Source of the DNA: Rhizophlyctis rosea
Taxonomy: Eukaryota > Chytridiomycota > Chytridiomycetes > Rhizophlyctidales > Rhizophlyctidaceae
Direction: 5' to 3'
NCBI GenBank assembly: GCA_027596075.1
Contig: JADGJC010000060.1
Coordinates: 62,001 to 126,000 of the forward strand
DNA: 64,000 nt
This document shows, in pieces, positions 23,101-35,141 of this stretch. The position numbers were made by a program, and so were the translations under genes. Each line of letters starts with the position of its first letter. Position 1 is the stretch's first letter. The notes under the pieces were generated by a model. That model was not told the DNA's origin and made no database searches. It saw nothing but the letters and a program-made list of their open reading frames with translations.

Positions 23101-24831
23101 CCTTCCGACCATTGCGCAAGGGGCAGTACGACGTCTTTGAAGGGTTCCCGGAATTTGTGGTTGGGTATCAGAAGCGGGTTAAGGAGAGGATTCGGAGGGA
23201 GGAGGAGGAAGGCGGGAGGAGGAGGTTTGTTTTTGAAGATTGAGCGGTTTTGAGATTTTTGAGGTGTTGATGGTTTTGTGAATGGTACAGGCGCGTGGCG
23301 GATGAGATTGCGCAATTGACGGAAGAGTTGAAGCGGGATCGGCGGATGTGGGAAGAGCAGGAGTGGAGGGTGAATGATATGGTTGAGAAGTGGTGGGAGA
23401 GGGTTGTTGGTATGTGTTTCTTGAAGTTACACTTCAGCGCGTCAAACTATTGTTCACATTTCTCCTCCATAGGTGAGGAGGAGACCATTGCTGAGCGGAA
23501 CGCTAGGTACGGATTATGGGAGTGTTCGATGATGGTGCACGCCTCAGATTGCCTTGGTACTAACGAAGGTCCATGCGTTTACTGTACAGGTTGGATGCTT
23601 TGGAAAAAGAGCAGCGCGCGGATGCGATGCGGAAGATTGCTGAAGGTGAGTTCAATTGCTGAACTCATTATCGGCAGATTCATCACTGATCATCACCATC
23701 GCCAGCTCGTCAATCCTACCTCCGCCACCACCGCGCCGCAACCGCCGCGCAAATGGATCATCTTGAGCGGACCATTGGAGCTACGGAGGCAAAGAATCAA
23801 GCGGAGGGAAGAAGAAAGGAGTGGGAGAAGGAATTTGACGTTTTGGAGGAGGAGTGGAGGAGACGGTTGAGGGAGATGGAGGATGTTAGGAAGCGGGATG
23901 AGAGTCGGAGTAGGAGTAAGCGGGGAGCTGGGAGAAGTAGGAGTGGGAGTAGGGAGAGGGGAAGGAGTAGGAGTGGCGAGAGGGGTGGAAGAGGTGGGAG
24001 TTTGGAAAGGACGGGGAGAAAGAGTGGTGGGATGGTTGGGGAACGGGTGGTTGAAGAAAGAGAAAGGGATAGTGATCGGATTCAAAGGTGAGACATTCCT
24101 CTATAGCGTTCACATCTGAATGTGCTCATCAACGTTCCCCATTCGTCACATCAGGATGATGCGTAATGCAAAAAGACTAGGAATCGACGTTGAAGACGTC
24201 GGAGAGTTATTTTCCAACGTCAGTGGCGCACCTGCAGGTGACAACACGCACTCCCGACCAAACAACACTGTGGGTCCGGAAAGGGAACGAACAGACGACC
24301 AACAACGACCAAAGTCGCCAGCACGGAGCATGGGGGATGAACGAGTGGCGTTTCCGTTCCCGTCTAGTCCGCAGCTTCATTCACCTGAAGATGGACGGCC
24401 TGAGACGGTAGCGGCTGCGGCGGGTGGAGGGGCGCAAAAGGAGGAGGAGGAGGATATATTTGCTACCAGTCCGCCGTTTATGGCTGATGAGGGGAGGGAT
24501 GGGGAGAGGTCTAGGNNNNNNNNNNTTTGTCTCGGCGGGGGTTTTTGGTTTTGTGGTGGTTGTTTGTGGTGTGGGGGTGGGGGGCCTCATTGGGGTGTGT
24601 TTGTTTTTGTTTTGCGGGGGGGGGGGGGGGGATTAGTCGATAGTGGTGGTCTTTGTGGTTTACAGTGCTGATTGTGTATATGGTTGTGAATCACACTGAA
24701 AAATTGCTTATCATGCTTAAACGAATGTGCACAGCGAATCTTTCGGCTCGAGTCTTCGATTTTTTGGGCCGGACGGGTCAATGACATTTGAGGACGATCT
24801 TCTACACAGAAAGCCTGAGTTTGATATGTAA
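20167..24831 (+). CDS. TBC1D31: TBC1D31/WDR67 orthologue, interrupted by an assembly gap
   Basis: WD40 plus TBC-like protein, known in animals from centriolar satellites and cilium formation. In-phase exons: 20167-20348, 20548-20663, 20730-20908, 20973-21268, 21336-21453, 21516-21746, 21788-21931, 21998-22074, 22131-22277, 22344-22477, 22535-22668, 22735-22914, 22989-23224, 23291-23409, 23473-23506, 23590-23645, 23706-24087, 24155-gap; 1042 codons before the gap. WD repeats occupy roughly residues 20-370. The TBC-like region is recognisable from WIWRYLLKLPENRENYETLL, TLSALAYWSP, LTFPFVKVFQGDM and NWCQKWWEYYPNPP. I see no arginine-finger motif, so GAP activity is doubtful. A coiled-coil and an RS-rich segment follow. 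After the Ns the sequence is G/T-rich. A plausible terminal exon is 24735-24831, ending EFDM-stop. Confidence 0.88.
24516..24525. other. Assembly gap (10 N) followed by G homopolymer
   Basis: Ten Ns inside the C-terminal coding region of the TBC1D31 orthologue, then about 75 bp of G/T-rich DNA and a run of at least 13 G near 24616. The true gap size is unknown. Confidence 0.95.
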
Positions 24832-25719
24832 GTGCATGACTTCGCCTCAGAGTTTGCTGATATGATCATTCTAATTGGAATGCTCAAAAACATGCGCGGT
24901 TGCTTGGATAAGCAATCACTGATAACCACCTACGACGTGCACCTTGTTGCATACTCCTTCTTTTTCGTTCTTCCTTTCCTGCCTTATCGAATGATATGAA
25001 TCCGTATGTGTAAAATGAAATGAACAGAAAACTCTGCATCTTGCCACAGCAGGGTCATGTATCTGGAACATCTCCAAGACCTGAACCATCAGGCATACCG
25101 GCATCGCACTTTTTTTTTGTTGGTAAAAGCCAGGGAGACACACATGTATAGAAGCTTTGTTTCACCATGGTCACACCATACAACACAGTTATTAGTGTTA
25201 TTTAAGTTGCTATCCCTGGATCGCAGGCTTGTGTAAAAAGGGGTGAATACTTTCATGTTTTTATGGGTCGACATGGCCTTGCAACACGGGCACATCCCTT
25301 GCTTCAATTGCGTTTCCCGGCTTCCTTTTGTTCCGGAGGGTGTAGGCAAGCAAACCAAAGTAAACAAGTGAAACACTCAGGAGGTTGGCTCATCCCATAA
25401 CGGGCCATCAACAGCATTGTGGTGGATGGAAGAAAAGGGGATATGCCATACATCCGTGGGACCGAAGTGATTAATGTATCAGCAAGGTGATCAAAGTAAA
25501 TAAGTGGTCGACCATGGGGCGTTGGTGCGATCGTAAATCGTGACAATTGTCCAAATCAAAAAGCCGATATACGTGGCAATATATGTGAGGAAAAAAAATA
25601 TTTGCCAGTCTGCTTCATAATTTTTGGAGTCCGTCTATGTGACTCAAATGATAAACAGCCTTTTTTTAGTCCGAAGAATGCTGATTTTGATTTCATTTTC
25701 GGGAATTCAGACGCACCCT
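24832..25719. other. Gene-poor region after TBC1D31
   Basis: AT-richer than its surroundings. No supported gene on either strand; frames are short and lack family motifs. Confidence 0.4.
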
Positions 25720-26240
25720 TCAGGAATTGAATCCGCCCGCCACTCCGTCGTAATCCGCTACCTCTCCAACTCCCGCCAGAGACCTCCCTCTATCGGAAGC
25801 TTCCGCCTTCCACATCACCCCGTGAACAGTCCGCCAATAATGTGAAGAATGGGTCCAGTCAGGGGGTGTCCAATGCCAGGATCAAAGTGCAGCAGCATGT
25901 TGCCAATGGTGGACCCCGTACAAGGCCCATTTACTTTGTGATTGACTATGACGCGCCGGAAAGTGATCAGACCACACTGAATGCTCATTCGGATGGTGTT
26001 GCGAGTGTTATTGGAGGGTCCAGAACCGGTGCCTATGGTGGCTACTACGTGATGAAGAGGCTCTTCAATGGGAAGAAGATCATGTGGGTGGCAACCTTAT
26101 GCTTGGTCTGGTGGGCAGTGGGATTCAAGAGCGCAATTGAGGCAGGTGCAGAACGGTATCAACATTGCGGGTGGCGGCGCTTGCTATGATAAGGATACTG
26201 CTATGTTTGCTGATTTTAGGGAATGTCAAAAAAAAGAAAG
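25720..26240 (+). pseudogene. Broken DUF1906 glycoside-hydrolase-like domain copy
   Basis: Remnant of a DUF1906 (Rv2525c-type, glycoside-hydrolase-like TIM-barrel) protein, a family I know mainly from actinobacteria. Pieces in order lie in different frames: ARHSVVIRYLSNS (near 25735-25770); DLPLSEASAFHITP, ending at a TGA (near 25780-25825); SQGVSNARIKVQQHVANGG and RPIYFVIDYDAPESDQTTLN, then GVASVIGGSRTGAYGGYYVM (25857-26060); and, after another shift near 26085, WQPYAWSGGQWDSRAQLRQV (to about 26150). Together they cover most of the domain, so this is one gene broken by at least three frameshifts plus a stop. I see no GT..AG pair that would restore the frame. A bacterial origin is inference. 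Confidence 0.75.
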
Positions 26241-27565
26241 ATCTGGCTAACCTGGATTTAGGTAACATGGTGGCTCATCAATACCACTCGAGACATAGCC
26301 GTTCCGCACCTGTATTGAAATTTTCTCGATTAATATGGAAGATTCGCGTTAATTGGACGCCGTCGCATACCAAAGTTAATACTAGCATTCGCCAACAACT
26401 CATGCTCAGTTTGTGGAATCATGGTACCGCATGGAGGCAACAATGCCTCATTGCGAGACTAACTGACGCTTCAAGAGCCATAACAAATTCTGCACCTCCC
26501 CTGCAATTTTGTTTTGTTTTGGGCTTGGAATGAATTAAAAGCACTTAAATTTCCGCCAACACCAGAGTGAGCTGACGTCTCACAGCTTTTCACATGGGAT
26601 GGAGGAAAATCAGGAAACATGCTGCAGAGAGGTCTACATCATTACCTATTTTGCCGCACTTGCTTTCATTAAAGTGGTTGCAACCATGATAATAAGACAT
26701 GTCTCACGAAGGATGCATCCAACCTTACCTGTGGCACTTCGACCGCCGTTTAGACTTCTTTTTCAACGGGGGATGAATCTAGTTGGCTGCTTGTCGTCAC
26801 TCGTCCCAAAGTATTTGCCCAGCATATAAGTGAAGCCATTCAAGATCCTAGCAGCAAATGGCGCAAACATACTGAACTTCCTGGCCGATTGGTTATTGCA
26901 TGTGAGAAGGTTGCACCATCCCCAGAATGCCATTTGAGAAGTTGACAATTGTCACGATCGCAAAGGAGTCAAAGGAGTCTTGCGCAAAATTTGCAATTGC
27001 AGTCCATGGGTCACTCCACATGTGGCCTCTTTTTTTCCGACTGCTCATTTGAAGACCTGAACACCGGTGAGCCAATCAAGTTTGACTGAGGAGACCAGCC
27101 GGCATACCAGCAATTGTCATGGTCATTGTTGTCATTGAAAAAATGAATGTCCTCTCGGAGCATTTCCTATCAACCACGATATGCTGAAAAATATCATTGC
27201 CTCAATAATGTATGATCATCCGTTAAGAAGCATGACCTTCCACTTTTACAACATTCTGGTGTCCTTCTTACCCAGGCACAGCGTGAAAGATTGCTCAAAA
27301 ACGTTCTTCTCCAGAATGGGCGCCAAAAGAAACCAACACCAAGCAAGGACGCATTACTGCTGAGTGCGTACGACTTCCTCTCAACTTCGCGACACATGTC
27401 CACAACAAAAATAACAGAACAACATCAAACATCAAACCCAAAAGCAACAAAACTTTGTGCATGTAAGACCGAAGCATTATATACAAAACACGTGCAAGTA
27501 ATCGCCTACACTCCCCTTACCCACACCTGCGACGCCCAAAAATGCTCACCAAAATACACACATCA
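26241..27565. other. Gene-poor region upstream of the cytidine deaminase 3' end
   Basis: About 1.3 kb of AT-rich sequence with frames of 60-130 codons on both strands. None shows recognisable domains. It may be decayed mobile DNA, but I cannot name a source. Confidence 0.35.
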
Positions 27566-28339
<774 letters not shown>

Positions 28340-28730
28340 TAGGACTGGTGTGGGAAGGTGAACGACGATAGGGAATGACGGTGGGTGTGATGTTTGTGAT
28401 GTGTGGGAAACGCTTGGTGGTGCTGTGGCGGGCGGTAATGAGTGGTGGTGGTGATGTGGAAGCTGTTGTTGAGGTGGAAGGGGTATTGGCAGTTGCGGTT
28501 GAGGAGGGAGGTAGGTCGGTTGGTGAGGGGGTAGATGGTGTGGGACCTAGGGGTGAAGAAAGCGGATGAAGGTGTGAGATGAGTGGGTGGAGTGGTGGGA
28601 AGGCGACCCGCCTTATCATCGGGCCTGCATCGGGCCTGGTCACGCGAGGTCCTGATTGCAATTTGTCCTTCTTGGGAAGATAGTGGTGGAACCATTGTGC
28701 ACCAGCTCACTTTTGACAGGACAACCTCAA

Positions 28731-29169
28731 TTACTCAAAGCAAGAACACTGATGCTTGTATGAAAACCCCTGATCCATGCTGATGACGGCTTTGCATACT
28801 CACATGTGCCCCCGTGTCAACCATCATGCCACCCATCCCACCACTCGCTCCCACCATTCCCATACCTCCAAGCATTCCCGGTTGGTGCGGCACCACCCCC
28901 TCCACCATTCCCGTCAAACTCCCAACCTGCTGCTGCACTTGCTGTGACCCGCCCTTTCTCGACCGTGGGGTGCCAGACGACGTAACCGGCCCACCACCGC
29001 CTGTAGCTCCCTCAGTGGGCTGCTGCGCCCGTCGTAAAAGGGTCGAGTGATGAGGCAGCCCGGCGACTTTCGCCGCCGCTCTGAACGAATAGCCTTCCTT
29101 CTGTACCAAGTCGAGTCCTATCTGAATCTGCCGGTTGCGTTCAAGGTCTTTTGCTGTAAGCGATTTCAT
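28731..29169 (-). CDS. psq-type helix-turn-helix protein
   Basis: The ATG at 29169 opens a 122-codon exon (28804-29169) ending at a clean donor (CAT|GTGAGT). The N-terminal 45 residues form a Pipsqueak/CENP-B-like HTH: QIQIGLDLVQKEGYSFRAAA, then KVAGLPHHSTLLRR. Such domains bind DNA in transcription factors and in pogo/Tigger-type transposases. The rest is Gly/Met-rich (GGMGMVGASGGMGGMM). The simplest 3' end is a 6-codon exon at 28731-28748 (CSCFE-stop), giving 127 aa, but longer alternatives running toward 28340 cannot be excluded. No transposase catalytic region is visible. It may be a domesticated transposon HTH or a 5' fragment of a longer protein. Confidence 0.5.
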
Positions 29170-29890
29170 TGCGAAACGCCAGGGAATCCTTGTGGTGAGT
29201 TGTGATGGTGATGTGTTTACTTAATACTGGGTGGTGCAAGCGCAGTCAGTTTCAGCACGCGCTGGTGCACTGTGTGGAGCAAGGAGTGGTGCAAGAGCTT
29301 CCATGGTCTGCAATTTCGGAGGGTGAAGGAAACGGAGCTGAATGGCCTGCAATCAGAGTGTATTTGGTTAGATGGTTGCTGCGCCATTCCCAAGCCCTGG
29401 CTTGATGAGTTATCACACGCCAGGGTTCTCTCCAATCGAAACCAGTGCAATAGTCAATTAACTCAATTACTTGTGGACTTGGAGCTGCGATTTACATAAG
29501 GAGTTCTGCACGCTCCTCTCCTGCTATATGGAGCGTCACAAAGAAAAAAAAATCATTCCTGGTATGTGCTATCGGTTGACGAGATGCGGGTTGCTTCTTA
29601 CAATTCAATTTTAAATGCCTTTCGTGCCCTTTCAGGAAAACTTGCACTTCATCAAGGATGCAGTTCAGAAACTCCTATGTACGATGTATCAGTTGGGCAC
29701 GATTAGTCAATGGATTCCCAGACTATCATGTATCAATACAACAACGCAAAGTTGAGAAATTGTCAATGGACAAACTTGTGTACTCTCAACATAGAAAAAT
29801 ATATTACATAGCAGCTGCGAACAGCCTAATCGCAGACCACTCTAATTATGGTTCCAAACGAGCTACGAACTCTTCAACGAGAACAAACTT
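29170..29890. other. Intergenic region between psq-HTH and protoglobin genes
   Basis: About 720 bp, AT-rich toward 29890. No supported gene; it should contain the psq-HTH promoter (left) and the protoglobin 3' UTR (right). Confidence 0.45.
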
Positions 29891-30689
29891 CTATTTCTTA
29901 TAGAACGCAAACCCAACCCCCGCAGCAGCAATAAGCGTCCCAATCAAAATCGAGTTCTCCGCCACCCACCCCGCAACCCCACCCTTTGCCTTCCCCACCC
30001 GACTCCCCACCACATCACTCCCATCCTTCACATAATACTTCGCAAACAAATCATTCTGAATCCACAACAACTTCGAAAACGCCCCGAGCGTCTTACTCCT
30101 CGTCTCCTTATCCCCCTGCAACTCCGGCAACCCATCAATAGTCTTTGCCAAAAACCCATGAAGCCACGCAAAGAGCGCATTGACATGCACGTACTCCACG
30201 TTGATTTTCGACTTCTTCGTAGGAGTGTCGGTGTGGATGCGACCGACCCAATCGAGGTACTTGATGAAGTTGTCGTCGTATTCGGCGGTGACGAGTTTGA
30301 CGAGGTATTTGGAGAGGAAATCTTTGCGGAATTTGATTACTTCAGAGTTGACGGTGAGGTCTTCGAGTTTTGTGGCGAGGCGGCCGTGGAAGCCTTCTTC
30401 GGGGTGGAGGAATACTTGCTGTGAAGGTGAAAACGGATGAGTATCATTTGCCGAAAGCGTTCGCATCCAGAAGGAACGAGTTTTCACCAACCTTGGTGAT
30501 ATCAAACGTAAACAACTTCACATAAACCTCATCAACGATCGTCTGCACCAACGGCGCGATCAACGGTGCGGATGCCTTGATAAGTGCAATATCCTCGGCC
30601 CCAAAGTCGGCAAAGTCGCACACATATTGGAAGCGGTATTTTGTGTCAGTGTAGAGTCGGTCACGGTCAACGTGTTTAATGGCGGCCAT
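29891..30689 (-). CDS. Protoglobin-domain protein with C-terminal membrane anchor
   Basis: Exons on the minus strand are 30492-30689 and 29891-30418 (726 nt, 241 aa). The fold matches fungal protoglobin-like proteins (globin-coupled-sensor type haem domain): YRFQYVCDFADFGAEDIALI, LVQTIVDEVYVKLFTFDITK, IKFRKDFLSKYLVKLVT, KYLDWVGRIHTDT and KINVEYVHVNALFAWLHGF. The His residues in VGRIHT and EYVHVN are candidate haem ligands. After a Lys/Gly linker the protein ends in a hydrophobic helix (NSILIGTLIAAAGVGFAFY) and two Lys, the layout of a tail-anchored protein, so the globin would face the cytosol from ER, peroxisome or outer mitochondrial membrane. Haem binding, gas sensing or peroxidase activity is inference. 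Confidence 0.85.
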
Positions 30690-32369
30690 GGTTTGCGTTG
30701 TCGGATTGGTTTTGTAAGAGGTGAAGGGGTGGGTGCTGTGAAAGGGGTGCAGTTGAGAGACGGAAGAGGCGGTACGATTTTTGTGTGATGGTGTGAAACC
30801 CTGGACGAACGCGACCTGAGACCTCTTTTTATATCACAGAGATAATGAACTGTGGTCCCCACTTCCCCAAACATCCAAATATCGATTTCCAGGGTTCCAG
30901 ATTATCAGACCATTACCGAGTTTCTCCTACATTCCCAACATCTATCACTGCTGCCATTTCTGGGCCAGAGCCCGAAAGGCCGAGTGCTGGTCGCGTCTCC
31001 CATGTCTCCCGAAAACAACCGAAATCTGGCCGAGAACGCGTCTTCATATTGATATGGCGCAGCGGAGCGCGGGTGATTCATCAGCAGTGGTCTCTTCCCA
31101 CCCGCTGGGCTCCGATGGATCCGCTGTGTCGGGTCAGTGGGAGGCAAGTGGGGTTGACGTAAGCAGAAGCAGCACCATGACAGAATGTTTGCTACCAGTT
31201 TGTTTTGACACAATGGGGAATATTACACACTTTCCCAGTAATGAATAGCAATGAATGGGAGACATCCGAATGACGAGTTAAGTGTTCTGGGTGGCAGCAA
31301 AACTGGAGGGATTTGCACGGTGGTTTGTCCCCACTTCCCCCGCGCATCAGGTTAGTGGGCGACTTCAACTAGCTGAACGGACCTGTCTTGCCGATTATGG
31401 AGGGGCCCTGCAATTTCCCACGCCCTATGTACGCTCAATATGGAACCCAATCGAAATCCGAGTCGTCAAAAAGGGCATCATGTTAGAGAGTTGAGTTCGG
31501 GGTACTACTACGATGGTCCCATCCGGTATGTAAATCCCAACCTCAAAGTTCGAGATTTTGGAATGTGTGCGATGTTTGCGTTGAATGATCATTTGAACGG
31601 GTGTCGCGCTTCTGTGTCAGATCAAGTGACAAGTCCCCACAACACGGCCGGCTAAACGCCTTGTAACTTATTTCAGTGCTTGGCGCGAGTTGCATTGGAC
31701 CCCATGCGGTATGTTCATTGTCAGCCCATGTCTTCTTCCGAAATCATTCACCTTCAGCGATGTTGACCCACACGCCACGATTCCTGCCCAGGAATCTTGA
31801 TGCCGGTAATTCGGACGCAGCATGTTGCTACCTTCATTCACATCGAGTGCGTAGTACCACCACTGGAAGTGTGGGCGGTATTGACATTCGACAACATGAC
31901 TGCCAGCAAAACTGAACTTCGGGTACATCAACCGGCGCAAATCAACTGTCCGGTGTATTCCCTCTAGCCCCACTTCCGTTTGCCTGATGGAGTTATCCCT
32001 TGTTGTCCGCAAAGGATTGGGTGTATGGATAATGTGATCTGGTCAGAGTAAGAAACGCTTGTAGCTGGCATCAGGGTATATCTTGATTCTCGCGTTTGAA
32101 CCTAGAAAGATGTGACCAAAACTTACCGGTGTTAGATCAGAAGAGGCAGGGGTCTAGAAGACATTGAGCTCCACCCGGCTCTGAACACCGACTGCGATGG
32201 TGAGATGGGCAAAATCAATATCAGAAAAGTGGATTCCATTTGTGATTCAAAGCAAAGGAAAGATCTCTTACCCAGGATCATCTTGCAGCTACTGGGCGGC
32301 GGCAAACCTTGCATGCCACAGCCAGGCTGAAAAATGTACAGTACTCTGATGGGAAGTGTTCGGTCACCA
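30690..32369. other. Gene-poor region upstream of the gypsy remnant
   Basis: Divergent 5' region of the protoglobin gene, then about 1.5 kb of short frames on both strands. A minus-strand frame at 31668-32012 and a plus-strand frame at 31440-31655 look mildly protein-like but match no family I know. Confidence 0.35.
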
Positions 32370-33021
32370 TCGATTCGACATCGAGTACATCCACAGGCTT
32401 CGACCCGTTCTATCTGAATCGGGATGTCCGCTATCACCCTAGCATCCGGGCCTCGGTACCAACCACTACGAATCATTCTGCAGCGGAGGAGCACCTCCAA
32501 CCCCTCTCTGATGTGCTTGAAATGGCCAAACTACCCTTTTGTGACCAACAAGCGGCCAACCACAACAGAAACAAGAAGGAACATACAATGTTCTCCATCG
32601 GCAATCAAGTCTTATTCGAGCACTATGGCATCAACTGGCCCCCTGAGGACATGGAACATCCGAAATTCCTTTGGAAATACCTCTCGCCGTCAAAAGCATC
32701 CCGAATAACGACAATTACGAGCTCGAGCTACCTCCTTGGATGAAGCTCCAACCTATTCTCCATGTTGGTATCTTCAAAAGCTCCGTGGATCCTTACACCA
32801 ACTTCCCCTTTCGCGCACAATCTACCGGACCGGACTTTCAACAACAGCTTCCACATACGCTGGAGGTGGAACAAATTACTCCCTCCCTAGTGGTGACACG
32901 TACCCCACAGTTCAAGGTCAGCATCCATGCCGTGTATAAGTCTGCTAGATATATCAAGCGAAACCCCCAAGTGCGCAGAATACTTCCATCACAGGGACGT
33001 CGAGTTGAAACAAGCTCCTGA
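32370..33021 (+). mobile_element. Ty3/gypsy retrotransposon pol remnant (post-integrase C-terminus)
   Basis: Degenerate 3' end of a gypsy-type polyprotein. In order: STGFDPFYLN (the integrase-end STGxxPFYLNYG motif), SAAEEHLQPLSDVLEMAKL, KKEHTMFSIGNQVLFEHYG, INWPPEDMEHPKFLWKYLSP, then after a +/-1 frameshift near 32690, NYELELPPWMKLQPILHVGI (the chromo/GPY-like YELELPPSMKIHPVFHVSLL motif). No reverse transcriptase, RNase H or LTRs were found nearby, so this is a truncated, dead fragment of about 650 bp. The frameshift and missing pol core show it cannot move by itself. Confidence 0.8.
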
Positions 33022-34624
33022 TATTTTACCAGGACAGAGCTCACAATTGTGTTGATACATTTGGAGGACAAAATCGCAGGAGGGATTGATGGTACGGGAA
33101 GGGCAGTCGCTGGAGACAGTGGGTGTCAGGGAGGTTTTGTTGTAATTTGTGGGAACGCAGTAGTTCGCTTTTGTGGAGGGGCAGTTTCCCACGATCATGG
33201 GGTGCGTATGGTGTAGGCATTGGCCGCAAGCGCCGTCAGGAGGAAAATAGGGTGTCTGAACTTTCCGTTTGTGTCAACTTCCATATACCTAAGTCAAATA
33301 GGACGTCTACGGCGTCACGAAGGCCCCGCACTGTTCGGGTGGAACTGAGAGGCGAAATGATGACGGACTGCACCCGATATCAAGGATTGCTTGATAGGGC
33401 GGGTACATCATACTCTTTCGGATGGACACGACTCTGTGAATATTTGGTGAAGCCCAGCCGCCGAGGAGAAATGTCGGTTGGCTGCGTAATTTTGGAAACG
33501 CGGACGTGCTCCTAGAGGTTCTGCATTGAATGTTTAATAGTATCGTCAATGAACCACGTCCTCACAACATTCCAGTGGTTACCTCCCTATCACTGACTTT
33601 TCTCGCTCTACCGCCTATCAAACTTCCTCAAAGCACCGGCTATACAAGTGCACATTCCAGGGGGATCCACACGCTTCACCACCTCAGTCGACCACAAAAT
33701 CACATCTCGTCCAATAATGGGCGTGACGTACCAAACTTGCTCTTGGAGAGGGTTTTCTTGCTCCAAGGTCACTATGTGTCCATTCACTTCCCTCCAATAA
33801 ATGATTGACCCCTAAATGGCACAGTCATTCATATCGCTATGCCACCAGAGGGGTTCAGGTGCCAAATTGACTTCGTGGGTCTCCAAAATGTTATTGCGTA
33901 TTGCGTTAGGTCCCGAGCTCATACGGTGTGATATGGACCTGTCGTGGGATAGTAGAGACGCTGGAAATTTCTCCATGATGCGAACTTGTTGGAGGTCTAT
34001 TGACACTATGATATTTTGGATGTGGCTAAACTTGTCAAACCGTTCCGTTCACATTCCAATTAGTAAATCCAAAACAGCAAAAGGCATATGATTGCATCCG
34101 CCCATAGAAGGGCGGCGGATAGGCCCCGAACAAGTCTCCAAGGGCATATGATGCATGATGGCGGAGGGTTGACAGCCGGTGACTGTGACACTGACCGATG
34201 AAGCGGACAGCCCGCTGGGCCAGAAGACGCGGTCACCCACCCTGAATCAGGGTCCCAAATACGGGTGGAAGGCTTTAGATGACTTTTCCGCCATCCCATT
34301 TCCAGCTTTCATTATGAACCTTTCATATGAAAGCCGTGTGACAAATCCCTTCCCTCCCCTTCTCCGTCCCTTTGAAGCCCTTTGATACCGCATATTATTG
34401 AGTCGGGGATTTTGTGAAGGGAGAAGGGATTCCAAAAGGGAGCAGCAGTTTGTTTGCGGCAAACGCATGCTCATGACAACTAAAACTACTCAACGTACGA
34501 AATGGTATAAAAACTCGCCCCACCACATTGTCGACCTCGCCCATCACACTCGCCAAGCTGGTACTTGCCTCTGTGATCCCTCAATTCAATCATCCACAAG
34601 TTCAATACGCCGAGAACTCCAAAA
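33022..34624. other. Gene-poor region after the gypsy remnant
   Basis: 1.6 kb with short frames only. Minus-strand stretches near 33100-33520 vaguely resemble retroelement gag/protease pieces but are too weak to call. The final 200 bp contain CT/CA-rich promoter-like sequence for the secreted-protein gene. Confidence 0.35.
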
Positions 34625-35141
34625 ATGCAGCTAACACATATTACCACGGCTCTCATCGGCACAACTACGCTCGTGGTTGCACTCCCCGCCTCAACCTCCT
34701 CCTCCTCCAACAGCACCGTCAGCGTCACTTCCACAACAATTAAATCAACCACAACCAAAACCCCACCGCCCCTCAAACCTCAAGTCGCAGCCCTCTCCTG
34801 CCCCAACGGCTACACTCCAAAAACCGGCACCACCGTCCAATGCGGAATCAAATTCAATCAGGTCTACGTAGGAAATGGTTGGTACCAAACTCAACAAGTA
34901 CCTTGTGCCACTACAGGTATCTGGTGGAGTGGTGGGGCTGAATGGGTGAGTTTGTGTTTTTTTTTTTCCTCTTTCGTTGTGAATTTTTGATGGATTGTTG
35001 CGCAGTGTTTGGTGTGCCGTTAATTGACATCTTATCATGATTGGATCTCAACAGGCGTGCGACAACTGGTGTAAAGGTTGGAGGAACGGATGCGATAGCC
35101 CGCATGTCACTACCGGTACTGGAACGATTTGCGCACCCTGA
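34625..35141 (+). CDS. Small secreted cysteine-rich protein
   Basis: Exons 34625-34945 and 35055-35141 (408 nt, 135 aa). The N-terminus is a classical signal peptide (a hydrophobic stretch ending VVALPA, with likely cleavage near residue 22). A Ser/Thr-rich segment follows (about residues 23-45, probable O-glycosylation). The mature core has seven Cys: SCPNGYTPKTG, VQCGIKFNQVYVGNGWYQ, VPCATTGIWW, then ACDNWCKGWRNGCDS and a final ICAP. The family is not recognised. Composition and size are those of secreted fungal effector-like or wall-associated proteins; function unknown. It stands alone in a gene-poor, retroelement-bearing region. Confidence 0.7.

Noticed and set aside
24600..24640. G-rich/T-rich tract as a telomeric or G-quadruplex element
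   Set aside because: It directly follows an N gap and is a plain homopolymer in G/T-rich coding-like sequence, so a sequencing or assembly effect is more likely.
33049..33520. Possible gag zinc knuckle (CGQC..H..C) and retropepsin-like AILDIGCS on the minus strand
   Set aside because: Spacing does not fit a CCHC knuckle, the order is wrong for gag-pol, and no supporting motifs surround them.
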